From positions 399,276-463,275 of the forward strand of contig NZ_BAAAEN010000002.1 in the NCBI RefSeq assembly GCF_039523035.1: DNA of 64,000 nucleotides. Reading direction: 5' to 3'. This DNA is from Pigmentiphaga daeguensis. GTDB lineage: Bacteria; Pseudomonadota; Gammaproteobacteria; Burkholderiales; Burkholderiaceae_B. A program made the position numbers and the translations under genes. This document shows, piece after piece, positions 42,071-50,410 of the stretch. Under the pieces are notes generated by a model. The model did no database searches. It was not told the DNA's origin and worked only from the letters and a program-made list of their open reading frames with translations. The stretch's first letter is position 1; every line of letters begins with the position of its first letter.

Positions 42071-42385
42071 ATGCGCGAAGCCGCGCGGCGTTATCGCAAT
42101 TTCGATGAGTTCTACGGGTTTTACCTGGGGGAACACGCGCATCCCGTATCCCGGCGCCTGCACGTCGCGGGTACGGGCCTGGCCCTGCTGCTGGTATTGC
42201 TGGCGGCCGGGCTGCGCCAGCCCTGGCTGCTCGTGGCCGCGCTGGCCTGCGGGTACGGCCTGGCCTGGACCGGGCATTTCTTCTTCGAGAAGAACCGCCC
42301 CGCCACGTTCACCCATCCCTGGTGGTCGCTGCGGGGCGATTTCCGGCTGCTGGCCGAGACGTTGGCCGGCCGCCGGAAGTGGTGA
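42071..42385 (+). CDS. Mpo1-like (DUF962) membrane protein
   Basis: The 104-residue protein belongs to the DUF962/Mpo1 family: FYLGEHAHPVSRRLHVAGT at residues 16-34 with the conserved histidines, two membrane helices, and GHFFFEKNRPATFTHPWWSL. The yeast relative Mpo1 is an iron-dependent dioxygenase that shortens 2-hydroxy fatty acids by one carbon; bacterial activity is unproven. The start has GGGAGGAC upstream. It diverges from the metalloprotease and converges on the amidase gene. Transcription context gives no further hint. Confidence 0.85.
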   Translation: MREAARRYRNFDEFYGFYLGEHAHPVSRRLHVAGTGLALLLVLLAAGLRQPWLLVAALACGYGLAWTGHFFFEKNRPATFTHPWWSLRGDFRLLAETLAGRRKW

Positions 42386-42413
42386 GGCGAGCCCCTTTGG
42401 GCGTGAACAGGTC

Positions 42414-43772
42414 CTAGGCCGCCAATTCGCGCTCGACGGCAAGGCCGAGCGCCAGCAGGGCTTCGTCGCGGCCGGTCGCCATCGCCAGGCTCATGCCGGC
42501 GGGCAGGCCGGCGCCGTCGGTGCCGCAGGGCAGGGCGAGCGTGGGCATGTCCAGATAGCTGCCTATCATGGTGTTGCGCAGCACGCGCGCATTGCATTGC
42601 GCGAACCAGGCCGGATCGGCCGCCAGCGCCGCGATGGGCGGGGCCGCCATGGGCACGGTGGGAAACAGCAGCGCCTCGCCGGGAGCGAGGGCCGTGGCCA
42701 AGGCCGACACCAGCAGCGGCCGGTTGTCGCGCAGGGCCTGCCGGCTTGGCGCCGGGATGGCCTGGCCCAGCCGCAGCCGCTGCACGATGCGGGCGTCGAC
42801 CCGCGCGAGCGCCGCCGGATCGTCCAGCAGTTCGCGGTGTACGGCGGCCGCCTCGATGCCCACCAGCGTGCCGAACGTGGCGAACAGGTAATGGGTCAGG
42901 TCCAGCGCGGGGACCGACCGGCGTTCGACGGTGAAGCCGCGCCGGGACAGGCGCTCGGCCGCGGCCTCGAACGCGGCGGCGACGCCCGCTTCGAGCTCGC
43001 TCATGACGATGCCCGAGGGAATCACCAGCCGCGCGGCGGGGCGGTCGGCGCTCGTCCGCAGGACCGGCGCGCGGCCCAGCAGAGCATCGTCGATCAGGCA
43101 GGCATCGGCCACGGTCCGCACCAGGGGGCCGATGCTGTCGAGCGAAGGCGCCAGCGGAAAGACGTCGCGTTGATCGTAGCGGGCCGAACTGGGCTTCCAG
43201 CCGACCAGCCCGTTCAGGGCCGCCGGTACCCGGATCGAACCCGAGGTGTCGGTGCCCATGGCGCAGGGGACGACCTGGCGGGCAACGGCCACGGCCGATC
43301 CCGACGAGGAGCCGCCCGGGATGCGCGGGACCGAAGCGTCGTGCGGGTTGGGCGGCGTACCGAAATGCAGGTTGATGCCCAGTCCCGAGAAAGCGAATTC
43401 GCTCAGGTTGGTCTTGCCCACGCTGACCATGCCGGCGGCCGAGAGCGCGCGCACGGCGGGCGCATCGGCCGTGGCGGGCGCCGCCCGCCGGCGCGTGTCC
43501 GACGCGCAGGTGGTGACGGTGCCCGCCATGTCGAACAGGTCCTTCCAGGCCAGGGGCACGCCGTCCAGCGGCCCCAGGGGCCGGCCTTCGCGCCAGCGCG
43601 CCTGACTGGCGCGGGCCTCTTCCATGGCGCGTTCTTCCAGCAGCGTGATGAAGACCGCGTCCATGCCGGGGCCGCGTGCCTGGTCCAGCGCCTGGCGCGC
43701 GACGTCCACCGGATCCAGGCTGCCCTGGGCGTAGCCCTGGGCCAGCGCGGCGATTCCCCGTGCGTCAGTCAT
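42414..43772 (-). CDS. Amidase signature family hydrolase
   Basis: The 452-residue enzyme has the amidase-signature Ser-cisSer-Lys triad: catalytic Lys in PLAWKDLFDMAG, the serine-rich loop PGGSSSGSAVAVA, and the nucleophile region GTDTSGSIRVPAALNG. It hydrolyses an amide of unknown structure in the cytosol. The ATG at 43772 has AAGGAG upstream and overlaps the end of the preceding alpha/beta hydrolase gene by eight bases. It is the last of five genes in an apparent dctP-dctQ-dctM-hydrolase-amidase operon, so its substrate is probably what the TRAP system imports. Confidence 0.9.
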   Translation of the reverse strand: MTDARGIAALAQGYAQGSLDPVDVARQALDQARGPGMDAVFITLLEERAMEEARASQARWREGRPLGPLDGVPLAWKDLFDMAGTVTTCASDTRRRAAPATADAPAVRALSAAGMVSVGKTNLSEFAFSGLGINLHFGTPPNPHDASVPRIPGGSSSGSAVAVARQVVPCAMGTDTSGSIRVPAALNGLVGWKPSSARYDQRDVFPLAPSLDSIGPLVRTVADACLIDDALLGRAPVLRTSADRPAARLVIPSGIVMSELEAGVAAAFEAAAERLSRRGFTVERRSVPALDLTHYLFATFGTLVGIEAAAVHRELLDDPAALARVDARIVQRLRLGQAIPAPSRQALRDNRPLLVSALATALAPGEALLFPTVPMAAPPIAALAADPAWFAQCNARVLRNTMIGSYLDMPTLALPCGTDGAGLPAGMSLAMATGRDEALLALGLAVERELAA

Positions 43773-44703
43773 GATGCTCCTTCGTGTTCCGGACATGTCC
43801 GGCCAGCCAGTTGGCGATGACGGCGGCCGCTTCGATCTCGTGGCCGGCGTACCAATGGTTGCCGCCCAGCACCGCGGACGAGAACGATAGCGCGGATGTC
43901 GCGTGGCTGCGCAGCAGTTCGATCGCGCCCCGGACTCCGGCGGTCCCGACGATCTCGCCTTCGGAACCGTACAGCGACAGGATCGGCGCCGTTATCGTCG
44001 AAAGATCCCGGAAGGCCTGCGGCGAGCGGCGATCGTGGAAGTCGAAGGTATCGGCGGGCCGGCCTTCCTCGAAGCGGTCCAGCAAGGTCTGCGCGGAAAT
44101 GCGCTGCCGTAGCAGGCCCAGGACGCAGTCCTCTCCCATCAGCGTGCGGCCCTGGCCGGCGTCCACCCATTGCCGCGCCTGGGCCAGGAAGGCCGCGGCC
44201 TTTTCCTCGCCATGCAGGGCGAAGAAGGCGCCGCGCAGGTCGGCGGCCGAGGCCAGCACCAGCCCGCGCACGCGCGCGTCGCCGGTCGCCGCGGCATAGC
44301 GCAGGATTTTCGAGGCGCCCAGCGAATGGCCCATCAGGACGATGGGGCCGGCGTGCGACCTGGCCGCGAAGTCCATCCACGCGGCCAGGTCGGGAATGCA
44401 GTCGTCGAAATACTCGAACGCCGAGCCGGTCAGTCTGTAGACCGGTTCGGCGCCGACCCGCGACATGGCGATGTTCCCGTGGCCGCTGCATCCGATGGAC
44501 AGCAGGTGGACGCCGGCCAGGTCGGGGCTTTGCAGGAAATCGAAGGTGAAACTGGTGTCGAAGTTGCCGCTCAGGCCGTGCAGGCTGATCAGCACGGGGG
44601 CGTCCGCCGCGGGGGCGGGCGCGAGGAATCCGGTCAGTTCGACCTGCTGGGTGGTGCGCACGCGCACCAGTCGGCCGCTGCGCGGCTCAGTCTTCATGGT
44701 CAT
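43765..44703 (-). CDS. Alpha/beta hydrolase
   Basis: The 312-residue protein is an alpha/beta-fold hydrolase. The nucleophile Ser is in MGHSLGASKIL, the oxyanion region in LISLHGLSGNFD, the catalytic acid probably in the GSEGE strand-loop near residue 250, and the His in GGNHWYAG. No signal peptide is seen, so it is cytosolic. It starts 19 bases after the TRAP large permease and overlaps the amidase. The set suggests stepwise hydrolysis (ester, then amide) of an imported compound. Residues SIGCSGHGN near 70 are unusual but not decisive. Confidence 0.85.
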   Translation of the reverse strand: MTMKTEPRSGRLVRVRTTQQVELTGFLAPAPAADAPVLISLHGLSGNFDTSFTFDFLQSPDLAGVHLLSIGCSGHGNIAMSRVGAEPVYRLTGSAFEYFDDCIPDLAAWMDFAARSHAGPIVLMGHSLGASKILRYAAATGDARVRGLVLASAADLRGAFFALHGEEKAAAFLAQARQWVDAGQGRTLMGEDCVLGLLRQRISAQTLLDRFEEGRPADTFDFHDRRSPQAFRDLSTITAPILSLYGSEGEIVGTAGVRGAIELLRSHATSALSFSSAVLGGNHWYAGHEIEAAAVIANWLAGHVRNTKEHHD

Positions 44704-44722
44704 GGGTACGTCTACTACGCGT

Positions 44723-46027
44723 TCAGCGCGCCATGTCGGGAAGGAACAGCACCAGGCTGGGGAAGGCGATCAGGAGGCCTATGCGCAGCAGGTCCACGAT
44801 GATGAAGGGCGTGACACCCTTGTAGATGGTCCAGATGTCGGTGCGCTTGGACAGGCCCTTGATCACGAACACGTTCAGCCCGAAGGGCGGGGTGATGAGG
44901 CCCAGCTCCACGCACATGGTCACGATCACGCCGAACCAGATCGGATCGAAGCCCAGCTGCATCACGATGGGATAGACCAGGGGCACGATCAGGATGACCA
45001 CTGCCAGGGCATCGATCAGGCAGCCCAGCACCAGCATGATGCCGATGATCACGAGCAGCGTGCCATAGCGGCCCAGGTTGGCGTCGATGAGCAGTTGCGC
45101 CGCCTTCTGCGGCGTCTCGGTCACGGCCAGGAAGTAGCCGAACAGCACGGCGCCCGCCATGATCAGCAGGATGGCCGCGCCCATGCGGACGCTTTCCGCC
45201 AGTGAGGAGAACAGCGTCTTCCAGGACAGGCGCCGGCCCAGTGCGACGATGGCGATGGCGCCGGCGGCGCCCACGGCACCGGCCTCGGTGGGCGTGAACA
45301 GGCCGCCATAGATGCCGCCGATGACGAACAGGATGAGCAGCATGATGGGACCGAGCCGCGTCAGGCTGGACAGGCGTTCGCGCATCGCGGCCTGCTGGCC
45401 TGCCGGCGCATCCTGCGGGCGCACGGCCAGCCACACCTTGACCACCAGCATGTACATGGCGATGGCGATGATGCCCGGTATGACGCCGGCCATGAACAAC
45501 AGGCCCACGCTTTGCTGGGTCAGCAAGCCGTAGACGGCCAGCGCGATCGAGGGCGGGATCAGCACGCCCAGCGTGCCGCCGGCCGCGATCACGCCGGTGG
45601 CCAGGCGTTCCGAATAGCCGTGCTTTTTCATCTCGGGCAGGGCGACCCGCGTCATGGTGGCGGCGGTGGCGGCCGACGAGCCGCAGATGGCGGCGAAGCC
45701 GCCGCACGAGGCCACGGTGGCCACGGCCAGGCCGCCGCGGAAGTTGCCCAGCCAGAGCTGCGCGGCGCGGAACAGCTCCCCGCTCATGCCCGAGGCCACG
45801 GCCACCGTGCCCATCAGGATGAACAGCGGCACCAGCCCCATGGTGTAGTCGGAGAAGGTGGAAATGACGGAGTGCGACAGCAGTTTGAAGGCGGGCTCGA
45901 AGCCGGTCATCAGGCCGAAGCCCAGGATGCCGGAGGCGCCCATGGCCAGGCCGATGGGGACGCGCAGCAGGCAGAGCAGCAGCAGGGAGCCGAAGCCGAT
46001 GAGGATGGCGAGATTGGGGCCGATCAT
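44723..46027 (-). CDS. dctM: TRAP transporter large permease DctM
   Basis: The 434-residue, roughly twelve-helix protein is the DctM/SiaM-type large membrane subunit of a TRAP transporter, with GSSAATAATMTRVALPEMKKHGY split across the first conserved region, GTLGVLIPPSIALAVYG, and FTPTEAGAVGA. It carries out sodium-driven substrate movement. The small permease gene ends 13 bases upstream and the alpha/beta hydrolase gene begins 19 bases downstream. It is full length and carries no fusion. Confidence 0.95.
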   Translation of the reverse strand: MIGPNLAILIGFGSLLLLCLLRVPIGLAMGASGILGFGLMTGFEPAFKLLSHSVISTFSDYTMGLVPLFILMGTVAVASGMSGELFRAAQLWLGNFRGGLAVATVASCGGFAAICGSSAATAATMTRVALPEMKKHGYSERLATGVIAAGGTLGVLIPPSIALAVYGLLTQQSVGLLFMAGVIPGIIAIAMYMLVVKVWLAVRPQDAPAGQQAAMRERLSSLTRLGPIMLLILFVIGGIYGGLFTPTEAGAVGAAGAIAIVALGRRLSWKTLFSSLAESVRMGAAILLIMAGAVLFGYFLAVTETPQKAAQLLIDANLGRYGTLLVIIGIMLVLGCLIDALAVVILIVPLVYPIVMQLGFDPIWFGVIVTMCVELGLITPPFGLNVFVIKGLSKRTDIWTIYKGVTPFIIVDLLRIGLLIAFPSLVLFLPDMAR

Positions 46028-46040
46028 GGTGTGCGTCCGT

Positions 46041-46532
46041 TCAGACCGTGGCGTCCGGATGGCCGTCGTGGGCCTCCGGCTCGGGGGGAGCGATGACCTG
46101 CTGGAGCAGGATGAAGAAGCAGGCCAGGGTGCCGAGCCAGGCGGCGGTGTAGAAGCCCCAGACCGGCAGTTCCAGGTCCACGGTCAGCAGCCCCGCTTCG
46201 AAGACGTCGACGACCTTGGTGCCCAGGGCGTAGGAGAAGCCGCCGACGATGCACAGGCACAGCGCGGCGCCGATGCGGGTCAGTACGCGCTTGGCGCGCG
46301 GCCCCAGCGCGCTCCAGAAGATGTCGAGCTGGATGTGGTCGTCATGGCGGAAGGCCGCCGCGATGCCCCAGCACACCACCACGCTCAGGAGCAGGCGCGA
46401 GATCTCGTACTCGTCCGGAAGCGGGTAGGCGAAGAGGTAGCGCGTGGCCACCGATGCGGACGTGAGTATCGCCATGCACAGCAGCAGGACCGACGGCACG
46501 AACTCGAGGAAGGCAAGCAGACGTTGTTTCAT
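46041..46532 (-). CDS. dctQ: TRAP transporter small permease DctQ
   Basis: The 163-residue protein has the four helices of DctQ/SiaQ-type small permeases, with RYLFAYPLPDEYEISRLLL near residue 31 and the typical HDDHIQLDIF motif near 64. It pairs with DctM in the membrane. It lies between dctP (19 bases) and dctM (13 bases) in the expected order. The C-terminal tail is short and acidic. Confidence 0.93.
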   Translation of the reverse strand: MKQRLLAFLEFVPSVLLLCMAILTSASVATRYLFAYPLPDEYEISRLLLSVVVCWGIAAAFRHDDHIQLDIFWSALGPRAKRVLTRIGAALCLCIVGGFSYALGTKVVDVFEAGLLTVDLELPVWGFYTAAWLGTLACFFILLQQVIAPPEPEAHDGHPDATV

Positions 46533-46551
46533 GGCGATGCCCGTCGGACGG

Positions 46552-47586
46552 TCAGTAGGCGGCGTTGTATTTCTTCAGCGTGTCCTGCAGTTCGCCGAAC
46601 ACCTTGGCGCCGTCGACGCGGTTCTTCTTGACGCTGTTTTCCCATTCGCCGCGGACCTTGGCGGCCATGGCCTTCCATTCGCCGACCTTGGCGTCCGAGA
46701 TCGTATAGACCGTGTGGCCCGGCTTCTTCAGCAGCGCGGCCCGGCCTTCCTGTTCCCAGTTGTACCAGGGCATGGGCAGGCGCTCGGCCCAGTCGGCGTT
46801 GCAGTGGTTGTCGATGACCTTCTTCTGGTCGGCCGACAGCTTGCCGTACGACGACTTGTTCATCAGGATCGCCGTGCCCAGCGAATAGAAGTTCATGTCG
46901 AGGTGATAGGTCAACGCGCGGTCCGCGCCCAGGGCCTGCAGCAGGTTCCAGGGGAACGAGATCGCGTCCACCACGCCGCGCTCGACGGCTTCGGCCGCGT
47001 CGGACGCCGACAGCTGGACGGGCGAGGCGCCGGACAGGCGGTAGAAGTTGGCCGCCATGACGTTCGGGGAACGGATCTTCAGGCCGGCCAGGTCGGTGGG
47101 GCTTTCGATGCGCTTCTTGGAATGGATGGTGCCGCCGCCGTCATAGAACATGGTGCAGACCTTGACGTCGGCCATCTCTTTCTTGGCGTAGGGCTGGTAC
47201 CACTCGTACAGCGCCCGCGAGCCCTTGGCGGTGTCGGACACCAGGAAGGGCATCTCGGCGGCGGTGACGATGGGGAAGCGGCCCGGCTCGATACCCACCA
47301 GGTAGAAGGCCAGGTCGGCGATGCCGTCGCGGGCCAGGTTGTAGTGGTCCTTGGCGGGGCCCAGTTGCTGCGCGGGGAATACCTGGATCGCGATGCTGCC
47401 GCCCGAGTCCTTTTCGATCGACTGCGCCCAGGGAACCAGCACGCCGTAGTGCAGGGGGTTGGTGGTGGGCAGGTTGTGCGACAGCCGCAGGCTGACTTTC
47501 TTGTCGGCGGCGTGGGCCGGACCGGCCAGGACGGCGGCTGCCATGGCGGCGGCCACGAGCGGCTTCAAAGCATGGTTCTTACGCAT
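46552..47586 (-). CDS. dctP: TRAP transporter substrate-binding protein DctP
   Basis: The 344-residue receptor has a cleaved signal peptide (to AHA near residue 27) and a DctP-family fold: KVSLRLSHNLPTTNPLHYGV, IQVFPAQQLG, the KIRSPNVMAANFYRLSGASP strand carrying the arginine that binds the ligand carboxylate, and DAISFPWNLLQAL. The ligand is therefore probably a carboxylic acid. The ATG at 47586 has AAGGGGG upstream. It heads the operon and is divergent from an IclR gene, with an IclR-like palindrome at 47644-47662. Confidence 0.93.
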   Translation of the reverse strand: MRKNHALKPLVAAAMAAAVLAGPAHAADKKVSLRLSHNLPTTNPLHYGVLVPWAQSIEKDSGGSIAIQVFPAQQLGPAKDHYNLARDGIADLAFYLVGIEPGRFPIVTAAEMPFLVSDTAKGSRALYEWYQPYAKKEMADVKVCTMFYDGGGTIHSKKRIESPTDLAGLKIRSPNVMAANFYRLSGASPVQLSASDAAEAVERGVVDAISFPWNLLQALGADRALTYHLDMNFYSLGTAILMNKSSYGKLSADQKKVIDNHCNADWAERLPMPWYNWEQEGRAALLKKPGHTVYTISDAKVGEWKAMAAKVRGEWENSVKKNRVDGAKVFGELQDTLKKYNAAY

Positions 47587-47643
47587 GGAGTTCCCCCTTG
47601 CACTGGGTCGATGAAAGGAAGCCGGCCCGGGTCCGGCAAAAAA

Positions 47644-47682
47644 AGTTCCGTTTTTCGGAACTAATCTATCGTTAGATGGAAC
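47644..47682. promoter_or_regulatory. IclR-type palindrome in the dctP/iclR divergent promoter
   Basis: AGTTCCG-N5-CGGAACT (47644-47662) is a perfect inverted repeat, and a further TGGAAC half-site follows at 47677-47682. GGAA/TTCC palindromes are typical of operators bound by IclR-family regulators. The palindrome lies 58 bases from the dctP start and 100 from the IclR start, placing it over the dctP promoter. Confidence 0.7.
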
Positions 47683-47762
47683 ATAATGCAGGTTGGCACG
47701 TAATTTCGTCAAGGCGTTTTCATTGCGGGCAAAATTTCGCCTGGCTCACGTTGGGAGGAGAT

Positions 47763-48572
47763 GTGGAAGAAGAGTCGTCGAAGAACCGGTTCCTGCTGGA
47801 ACGGCAGATGCAGGTGATCGAACTGGTCGCGCGCCATCCCGCCGGGCTGGCGTTCGGCGAGATACAGGCGGCGCTGGACATGCCCAAGGGCACGCTGCAC
47901 CGGATGCTGGCCGGTTTGTGCCGCGCCGGCTGCCTGGACGCCGAACCGCCGTTCGAGGCGGAGGCGGGCAACGCGCGCCGCACCTATCTCCTGGGCGGGC
48001 GCATGCGCCGGCTGCTGGGAACGGCGATTTCGCCCGACCAGATGGCGGCGGTCGCCCATACCGTGCTCTACGGCCTGGTCGAGCAGTTCCAGGAGACGGC
48101 TTTCCTGAGCATGCTGCGCGGCAATCGCATCGAGAGCATCATCATGGCCACGCCGCCCAAGGACTGGCACGGCTACGTCAACCCGGGCCACGTCATGCCG
48201 CCCCATGCGGCGGCCTCGGCCAAGGCCATCCTGGCGTTTCGCGACGAACGGGAATGGGAGGCGCTGCTGGACGAGCCGCTGCCCGCGCTGACGGATCGCA
48301 CGATCACTTCGCCGCAGCAGTTGCGGGACGAATTGCGGCGGGTTCGCAAGACCGGCATCGCCTATTGCCGGGAGGAGATCGACCGCGGGCTGGTGGCGGT
48401 GGCCGCGCCCATACCGCTTTCCCAGGTCGGCGTGATGTTCTCGGTGTCCATCGTCGGGCCTTCGCAGCGCATGCAGGGCTACGACGACGAGAAAATGAAG
48501 CGCGCCCTGCTCGATGCCGCCAGCAAGCTCGCGGCGATTTTTTCCAAACAGATGAACGCGGACCTCAAATGA
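47763..48572 (+). CDS. IclR family transcriptional regulator
   Basis: The 269-residue protein has an N-terminal IclR winged helix (MQVIELVARHPAGLAFGEIQ, then MPKGTLHRMLAGLCRAG) and a C-terminal ligand domain with VAHTVLYGLVEQFQETAFLS, PHAAASAKAILAF and GIAYCREEIDRGLVAVAAP. The start is difficult: GTG at 47763 keeps the frame, with GGAGG four bases upstream, while the ATG at 47761 is in another frame. It is divergent from the TRAP operon and overlaps the following dehydrogenase gene by ATGA, so it probably controls both. The inducer may be the TRAP substrate or a breakdown product. Confidence 0.88.
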   Translation: MEEESSKNRFLLERQMQVIELVARHPAGLAFGEIQAALDMPKGTLHRMLAGLCRAGCLDAEPPFEAEAGNARRTYLLGGRMRRLLGTAISPDQMAAVAHTVLYGLVEQFQETAFLSMLRGNRIESIIMATPPKDWHGYVNPGHVMPPHAAASAKAILAFRDEREWEALLDEPLPALTDRTITSPQQLRDELRRVRKTGIAYCREEIDRGLVAVAAPIPLSQVGVMFSVSIVGPSQRMQGYDDEKMKRALLDAASKLAAIFSKQMNADLK

Positions 48573-49378
48573 CCCGACCCACCATAGCCGTGATCGGACT
48601 GGGCGGGATTGCCCGCGGCCTGCTGGATGCCCTGGCCGGCGATGCCTGCGCCGACGTGCGCAACGTCGTCGTGCGCGCGGGCAAGGAAGGCGAGGCGGCG
48701 GCATCGTTGCCGCCTTCGATCGAACCGGTTGGCGACATCGCGTCGCTGGCAAGGGAAGTCGACCTGGTGATCGAGGCGGCGGGCCAGGGCGCCGTGGCGC
48801 AATACGGCGCCGACGTGCTGCGCAGCGGCCGCCATTTCGCGCTGGTCTCGGCCGGCGCGCTGGCCGACGACGGCCTGCTGCGGACGTTGAAGGAGGAAGC
48901 GGCCAGGACCGGCCGCCGGCTGCACCTGATCAGCGGCGCCATCGGCGGCCTGGACGCGCTGGCCACGGCCCGCGCCGCCGGCCCGGTCGAGGTCCGCTAT
49001 ACCGGTATCAAGCCGCCGCGCGCCTGGCTGGGCACCCCGGCGGAACAGGCCTGCGATCTACATGCCTTGGCCGGACCGGCCGTCGTGTTCGAAGGCAGCG
49101 CCCGCGAGGTGGCGCGGCGCTATCCGCGGAATGCCAACGTGGCGGCCACGGTCGCCCTCGCGGGAGCCGGGCTGGACGCCACCCGGGTCACGCTGGTCGC
49201 GGATCCCGCCGCCACGCGCAACAGCCACCGGATCGAGGCGCGCGGCGTGCTGGGCGAGTTCCGCTTCGATACGCAGGCCGAACCGTCCGCCGCCAATCCG
49301 AAGACCTCGGCCAGCACCGCCTGCAGCATCCTGGCCTACCTGAAGGGCGGCCCCAACGCGCTCGCGCTGCAAGGCTGA
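48569..49378 (+). CDS. L-aspartate dehydrogenase-like protein
   Basis: The 269-residue protein resembles aspartate dehydrogenase (NadX/AspDH), which interconverts L-aspartate and iminosuccinate or oxaloacetate with NAD(P). It has an N-terminal Rossmann motif (IAVIGLGGIARGLLDALAG), the central HLISGAIGGLDALATARAAG, and the signature RYPRNANVAATVALAG followed by RNSHRIEARG with the catalytic histidine. Its ATG overlaps the IclR stop (ATGA). In a TRAP-hydrolase-amidase setting it may oxidise an amino acid freed from the imported compound. A convergent RidA gene, which deals with imine products, follows after 55 bases. Confidence 0.8.
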   Translation: MTRPTIAVIGLGGIARGLLDALAGDACADVRNVVVRAGKEGEAAASLPPSIEPVGDIASLAREVDLVIEAAGQGAVAQYGADVLRSGRHFALVSAGALADDGLLRTLKEEAARTGRRLHLISGAIGGLDALATARAAGPVEVRYTGIKPPRAWLGTPAEQACDLHALAGPAVVFEGSAREVARRYPRNANVAATVALAGAGLDATRVTLVADPAATRNSHRIEARGVLGEFRFDTQAEPSAANPKTSASTACSILAYLKGGPNALALQG

Positions 49379-49433
49379 GGGCGGCTGGCCGTCCGCCTCG
49401 CGGGCCGCCAGCGCCTGGTTCGCGAACCGCGGA

Positions 49434-49826
49434 TCAGGCCTCGCGGTAGAAGCAGAACTCGATTTCCACCGTGGCGTTCAGCGGCAGGGCCACGACGCCC
49501 ATGGCGGTGCGCGCGGGCGGGGTCGTGCCTTCGGGGAAATAGCCTTCCCAGACGCGGTTGATCTCGGCGAACTGGTCGAAGCGGGTGGTGAAGATGCGCG
49601 CGATGACGAGCTGGTCCAGGGCCAGTCCGTATTCGGGCAGGGCGCCCAGCATGTTGCGCATGATCTTGTCCGTTTCCGCGGCGACGCCGCCGCTTTCCAG
49701 CTGGCCGCTCTGGGCATCGAGCGCGATCATGCCGGCCAGCTGGTAATAGGGGCCGGCCTGGATGCAGGGGGTGTAGCGGAAGCGTGGCTTGGGCAGCGTC
49801 TTGGCGTAGTGGGCTTGCAAGGGCAT
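49434..49826 (-). CDS. ridA: RidA/YjgF family enamine/imine deaminase
   Basis: The 130-residue protein belongs to the RidA/YjgF/YER057c family, trimeric enzymes that hydrolyse reactive enamines and imines. The catalytic arginine is present in PPARTAMGVVALP and the partner glutamate in VEIEFCFY. It starts 31 bases after the LeuD-like gene on the same strand, so it is probably the last gene of the five-gene Bug operon. It is also convergent with the aspartate dehydrogenase-like gene, whose product would be an imine. Start supported by GAGG eight to ten bases upstream. Confidence 0.88.
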   Translation of the reverse strand: MPLQAHYAKTLPKPRFRYTPCIQAGPYYQLAGMIALDAQSGQLESGGVAAETDKIMRNMLGALPEYGLALDQLVIARIFTTRFDQFAEINRVWEGYFPEGTTPPARTAMGVVALPLNATVEIEFCFYREA

Positions 49827-49857
49827 GGTGGCGGGCCTCGAAGGAAAGGCCCGTAGT

Positions 49858-50397
49858 CTACTCCGCGTAGGGCCGGCCGAGTTCGGGATGCGCGCGCAGA
49901 TGGGCCTGCAGGGCGCCGCGCATGCCGCCGTTGCCGATCATGGCGCGTATCTCGGGTGCCAGCGGCGGGTAGCGGTGGACCTGGCCGGTGGCGCATCGCG
50001 TGACGGTGCCGTTGGCGTAGTCCACTTCGATCTCTTCCCCGTCGGACAGCACGTCCACAATGCCGCTGCAGGACGCGAGCGCGGGCACGGCCAGCGCCAC
50101 CACGCCCTGGAAGGCGCGCACCGACATGGACTCGCACAGAATGCCCAGGCCCAGCGCCTTCATGGCGATGATGCCGGTGTTGTGCGCCTTGCCGGCCAGG
50201 AAGTTGCGGCCGGCGACGATCAGGTCGCCGGGACGGATGCGGCCGGCCAGGCCCGGATCGAGTTCGGCGAAGAGATGCGGGATCAGTTCGCCGGGATTGG
50301 TGTTGCGCGAGAGCACGATGTCGAACGCCATGACCGCGCCGTCGTGGGGAACGTCATGGCCCAGCACATGGGCGGTGCCGCGTTGTATCCAGTTCAT
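49858..50397 (-). CDS. Aconitase/LeuD-type small (swivel) subunit with altered active-site loop
   Basis: The 179-residue protein has the swivel fold of LeuD and aconitase domain 4: GDLIVAGRNFLAGKAHNTG, then AMKALGLGILCESMSVRAFQG and a C-terminal EVDYANGTVTRC segment. In standard LeuD the loop after the NF motif reads GSGSSREH, where Ser and Arg bind substrate. Here it reads LAGKAHNTG, so the usual SREH set is missing. With the large subunit it should dehydrate or isomerise a hydroxy-polycarboxylate that differs from isopropylmalate. It starts 13 bases after the large-subunit stop, with GAGGAG upstream. Confidence 0.78.
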   Translation of the reverse strand: MNWIQRGTAHVLGHDVPHDGAVMAFDIVLSRNTNPGELIPHLFAELDPGLAGRIRPGDLIVAGRNFLAGKAHNTGIIAMKALGLGILCESMSVRAFQGVVALAVPALASCSGIVDVLSDGEEIEVDYANGTVTRCATGQVHRYPPLAPEIRAMIGNGGMRGALQAHLRAHPELGRPYAE

Positions 50398-50410
50398 CGA
50401 TGGGAACTCC

